From positions 62,001-126,000 of the forward strand of contig NZ_CABPRV010000009.1 in assembly GCF_902459735.1 (NCBI RefSeq): a stretch of 64,000 bases of DNA. Direction: 5' to 3'. Below, piece after piece: positions 62,501 through 64,000 of this stretch. The stretch is from Pandoraea capi (lineage in GTDB: Bacteria > Pseudomonadota > Gammaproteobacteria > Burkholderiales > Burkholderiaceae). The notes under the pieces were generated by a model. It saw only the letters and a list, made by a program, of their open reading frames with translations, had not been told where the DNA came from and did not search any database. Position 1 is the first letter of the stretch. Each line of letters begins with the position of its first letter. A program made the translations under genes and the position numbers.

Positions 62501-64000
62501 CGCGCTCAGATAGGTCGCTGCCGTCGCGTCGAGTGTGCCGCCGACGAGTGTCTTGCCAAGCGTCAGGCCGCCCGCCGTGCTCGCGAGCGTTAGCTTGCCC
62601 ATCGACGTCAGCGCCCCGAGCGACGCATCGCCTTGCGCCTTGATGCCGAGATCGCCCGCCGTATCCACACTGCCCAGCGTCAGCTTGCCGCCCGAGGTGA
62701 TCGCGACATCCTTGCCGAAGGTGAGCGCCGCGTTCGTACCAGCGATATCGCCGCCCGATTGCAGCGTCGCCAGCCCCTTGCCGATGAGATGCCCGTTGAG
62801 GGTCATCGCGCCGCCCGAGGTCAGCGTCGTGTCGCCATTGATCTGGCCAACGGTCTGCCCCGAAGTCTGCGCGCTGCCGAGCGCGAGCGCGCCGCCTGCG
62901 GTTGCCGCGAAGTTCTTGATGGCGGTGATCGGCCCGGCGAGCGTGAGGTTGCCCCCGGTCGCCGTGAGTGCGATGTCCTGATTCGCCGACAACGCACCGA
63001 CCACGCTCAGGTCGCGTGCTGCGGTGACGGTCACACCGTCGCCCGCCGTTACCGCACCGCCCAGAACGACATCGCGTCCCGCCCCGATGGTCAAGCCGTT
63101 ACCCGTGGCGATATCGCCCGTCACCCGGACGTCGCCCGTGCCGCCCGCCGTCAATGCCGCGGACTTGCCTGCCTGAACGGACCCTACCGACAAGTCGCCC
63201 GACGTGGACATCGTCAACGCATTACCTGCGACGACAGCGCCGGTGACTTGCGTCGCCTTGCCCGAGGTCGTGGTGAGACCGCCATTGCCGAACGTCAGCG
63301 AGGTTGCATTCAGATTGCCGCCTGCCTTCAGCACACCGGCCACGGCGTCTGCCACGTCGGCAGCGACGCCGCGCACATTGCCCAGCGTCATGTCGCCGCC
63401 CGATATCAGACGCACGAGGCCATTCGCCGTCGTGTCGCCCTGCATCGTCAGCGACTTGCCAGCATTGACGGAGAGATCGCCCTGCGCGCCGACGTTGCCC
63501 GTCGAGATCGCACCATTCGATGCCGTCAACGTGAGGTTGCGTTCCGACGCGGTGTCGCCCTGAAGACGAATGTCCCCCGACGTAGCGGTCAGCGTGACGT
63601 TGTCACCGCCAACGGTTTTGCCGGTCACCGACACGTCGCGCGCGCCGGTCATCGTCACGGTGCCGAGTGCTACGGCATCGCCGCTCACGCCCACGTCGCC
63701 ACCGCCTGCGGTGCCGTCCGCCGTGACCGTCAGCGACTGCGTCGCCTGCACGTTGTGCAAGCCTGCATCGTTTGCGGCGTGGATGTCGACGTTCTTGCCT
63801 GACAACGTGCCCGTCAGCGCGGTGTTGCGTCCGGCATTCAATGTGACGTCACTGCCGAACACCGTCGCGCCATCGCCGTTGATGTCGTTACCCGCGCGCA
63901 ATGCGCCGATACCTTGCACACTCGTCTGCCCGGCGAGCGTCAGGTCGTTGGCTGCCGAAGCGCGCAAATCGCCCTGGAGATTCAGCTTGCCGCCAAGCGA
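56558..64000 (-). CDS. CdiA/FhaB-type contact-dependent-inhibition toxin, 3' part (cut by window edge)
   Basis: A minus-strand frame open from the right edge, 2480 residues to TGA at 56558-56560; the N-terminus and the two-partner-secretion domain are outside. Residues up to about 1180 are haemagglutinin beta-helix repeats (GNDINGDGATVFGSDVTLNAGRN type). A Cys-bearing filament-tip-like region follows. Then comes a DUF637-like segment (FVQQTLQNDLHTDFVKQGG, nt about 58320-58395) and Gly/Ala-rich pretoxin with TM-like stretches, reaching EATNNALSGK (nt about 57380), an analogue of the VENN boundary. The last 270 residues hold the variable toxin tip, which I do not recognise (RVIPGKGTIYVVNTPNG, then TWTIDIP-like WTIDIPKA). 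Export would need a CdiB beyond the window. Confidence 0.88.
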   Translation of the reverse strand, partial: SLGGKLNLQGDLRASAANDLTLAGQTSVQGIGALRAGNDINGDGATVFGSDVTLNAGRNTALTGTLSGKNVDIHAANDAGLHNVQATQSLTVTADGTAGGGDVGVSGDAVALGTVTMTGARDVSVTGKTVGGDNVTLTATSGDIRLQGDTASERNLTLTASNGAISTGNVGAQGDLSVNAGKSLTMQGDTTANGLVRLISGGDMTLGNVRGVAADVADAVAGVLKAGGNLNATSLTFGNGGLTTTSGKATQVTGAVVAGNALTMSTSGDLSVGSVQAGKSAALTAGGTGDVRVTGDIATGNGLTIGAGRDVVLGGAVTAGDGVTVTAARDLSVVGALSANQDIALTATGGNLTLAGPITAIKNFAATAGGALALGSAQTSGQTVGQINGDTTLTSGGAMTLNGHLIGKGLATLQSGGDIAGTNAALTFGKDVAITSGGKLTLGSVDTAGDLGIKAQGDASLGALTSMGKLTLASTAGGLTLGKTLVGGTLDATAATYLSALQGLSSMGAMTLTAQSGNLSVVDVSGNDTVTLHAGQTLTMGGTNTVVGDMALTGGNVVITGATTASKAFTATATDSFDASGGQLFVTNGAKLAGARVDTGAMIVGGSLDVTATQWIRTHGLALINGATTFDAGTGTFTNSTGASVLSAGPLSIRAGNIVNQLGGQLASTKALTLNATGNITNAGLMNGDTTSVTGGGALTNSGTLLGANGVTLNVGGLNNNGGMILAGDVTSATPASADLALTVNGSDTVTTAGGELAATRNLAASMRAATFDVTGGALQAGGTMSITANAINNTGMLQLGGANVSLTGLASFINSGTIQGNGALTLSSNGWFTNIGSVIGGSDVTVNAALINGAGATIHADRDLSLTGDVVNSGVIEANRNLSVTGGNFTNIGAKTQAAGDITFNMPGTLNNIGGTIIAGNNLTVNAGAVVNDQAAGSGAVTTTTTVVDPSLIWSAVIGMRSSMLSEGPGGGEGDMNVRWKNVSATATLGDLLSPTGVTLEGKRDDVSPWTGDRCSGVTGSLLACNAGTAAPVTGSGTFYMNKLRGSRMVGDNAVDYDYWQMSGAPIPGAQASVAIALPTVNQTSTVMQMGAAGVMIAGGDISLTTASLSNKGGQIAAGRNMTLNVGSLSNGAVSPTTTSNVVNSVDQGQYSAFLAQLASLGTIEVPAYQNQNLGDAQQAHQLVSFSIATGSAAPTSTSTISWSTSLGLITAANTLNLYGGNLVNEGMIYAQNNVNIFAASVTNQGGNTQQFSSQAGCAAGTSNIACYRGNDVRGQNPNTTSFTFAQNNAAIIAGNNLTIAAGTINNKYGDLIAGHDLVIGGVGSSATGTTAADSLTNTSGNILAGNNLTLNVAGGIINTLPPPVQVHENYGKLEKYSGCMTAGGYKESYCEAYVDQQSGNSSIIGAGNNLTINAGSLTNVGSLITAGLNATINVSGPVVNSAQTLNAYWHSHWVQETGMFESDKRHDVWSCGSAAECTSLYGDAYTSVGGVINPPTPVGNIAATIQAPNLTVTSGGQIVNVGNVVGQSVSLTGTSLINGITTANTYTPQVGNAPQVISLAPANGGLNLTIPASLGGAGSSILTGATGQQNGPSYIVGGLGATLDPVSPQVLISNLPASLQPSTTTFYFSPQQEAIQLQQAALTQTGKASFINGLSTDSTSQLTVNDQQKLVLYGNAVEYAKTNNIQLGQALTPEQVAGLSQPMLWYVEQTVPEPGCAATGNAKCPTVTALMPQVYLPENFTALSAGGQILASNDLSLNFGSTATGGSILNTGSITSGGSLTVNTGTLTNRANVVDVGEIWSYIQDAGYLKTTGTMVQPGGFMSAAAGGLTLNVDQFNQIGGALQLLGQNGEVDQAATQAFIAGVAAQLGDNFVQQTLQNDLHTDFVKQGGNFGIQQVGMIVAAVAMSAVLGPMFSAMVGNLAGATAGTATMMAAAGTTAEGIAIGAGLGNIALSAGLTAMTSSAFTQLATTGSINFGSVVTSGLSGAITAGLLNGITYTAGEGLGVTTLGGSSNSLSSLAGVNPSYVGGTAGNAAATTADKLLSQGLAIFGQSAIQAGVQSTIQGGSFLDALKTSGVSNLSAALAYQIGSLGPETLGQLGYVGAHAALGCASSAASGTGCGGGAIGAATSAVLSPLLRDALYNGAETVTYTDNGDGTITKTVSYDNTAINAGIALMAGLSGAGLSGLLGQNPNAGATAAQNEATNNALSGKYQYLTAQKQACSGQSMNCYRDTLTATQTAYIQAKLDVATQCVPGGDSAACQTARNDVAQLYLNGQSLQQFVQNTPDCQTTGCVAATTVGSGVLGLVGGWLIGRLIVGARGVFTRPAGAGASNSAGVSAGGDIDLPNVYVNQNQSSAGATVSALQQTKNLFSSNSPGTINIGGVSFSEAPNVGNAAIFAGATESQVQAYFLELVGIAKMPPARVIPGKGTIYVVNTPNGNFTLRDFSTSSSQTGQAWTIDIPKAATGTTYNPEIKFVR

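Noticed and set aside
60452-62593. 713-residue plus-strand frame opposite the cdiA-like gene
   Set aside because: Repeat structure mirrors the haemagglutinin repeats; no start signal or family.

Overview
The window is high-GC proteobacterial chromosome that reads as a Burkholderiaceae member, most likely Pandoraea or a close Burkholderia relative. Evidence for this: the gene order hemA-prfA-prmC-grxD-ubiX at the left edge, a beta-proteobacterial 3-hydroxybutyrate dehydrogenase, an IF-1 that looks like the second copy found in this family, and many MFS carriers paired with LysR, TetR or RpiR regulators. There is no rRNA operon, insertion sequence, prophage or CRISPR array. The assignment rests on recognised protein families, not on a database search.

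Layout. 1-3.3 kb: translation termination and redox housekeeping operon (hemA end, prfA, prmC, grxD, ubiX). 3.3-6.3 kb: small and hypothetical genes (VOC protein, one-TM protein, exported Pro-rich protein, 37-residue lipoprotein), then a 0.7-kb gene-free stretch. That stretch holds a full sigma-54 promoter, paired upstream repeats and an intrinsic terminator, which together predict an ~80-nt small RNA. 6.3-11.2 kb: a chemosensory operon (soluble double-PAS receptor, CheR, CheD, triple-domain CheW) without CheA, CheB or CheY. 11.3-22.4 kb: mixed metabolism (patatin phospholipase, bdhA, EttA, ferredoxin, MazG-like, phosphoesterase, acylphosphatase lacking its catalytic Asn, GNAT, IF-1, CBS protein, MFS, SlyB-like lipoprotein).

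22.7-37.8 kb is a Wzx/Wzy-type exopolysaccharide locus: priming glycosyl-phosphotransferase, WecG-type transferase, GMC oxidoreductase, epimerase, Wzx-like flippase, GH44 hydrolase, Wzy-like polymerase, Wza-like export lipoprotein, a Wzz/BY-kinase-like protein with a ruined Walker A, a DUF6492 protein and an acyltransferase. It has unusually few sugar transferases. Next come a tRNA-Ala/tRNA-Glu unit with promoter and terminator, CreA, and an AcoR-type sigma-54 activator facing an aldehyde dehydrogenase/alcohol dehydrogenase pair. A near-consensus -24/-12 promoter and three helically phased TGTCAC boxes lie between the activator and the aldehyde dehydrogenase.

44.3-56.1 kb is a run of catabolic transport modules: MFS + Asp/Glu racemase-like + MFS under RpiR; TetR facing a ketopantoate-reductase-like gene; and MFS + M20 amidohydrolase + DUF2817 peptidase facing a LysR. 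Candidate operators are visible in front of each. 56.1-64.0 kb is a contact-dependent-inhibition (CDI) locus: the 3' 7.4 kb of a cdiA-like gene running off the right edge, overlapped by four bases by a small AT-richer immunity gene.
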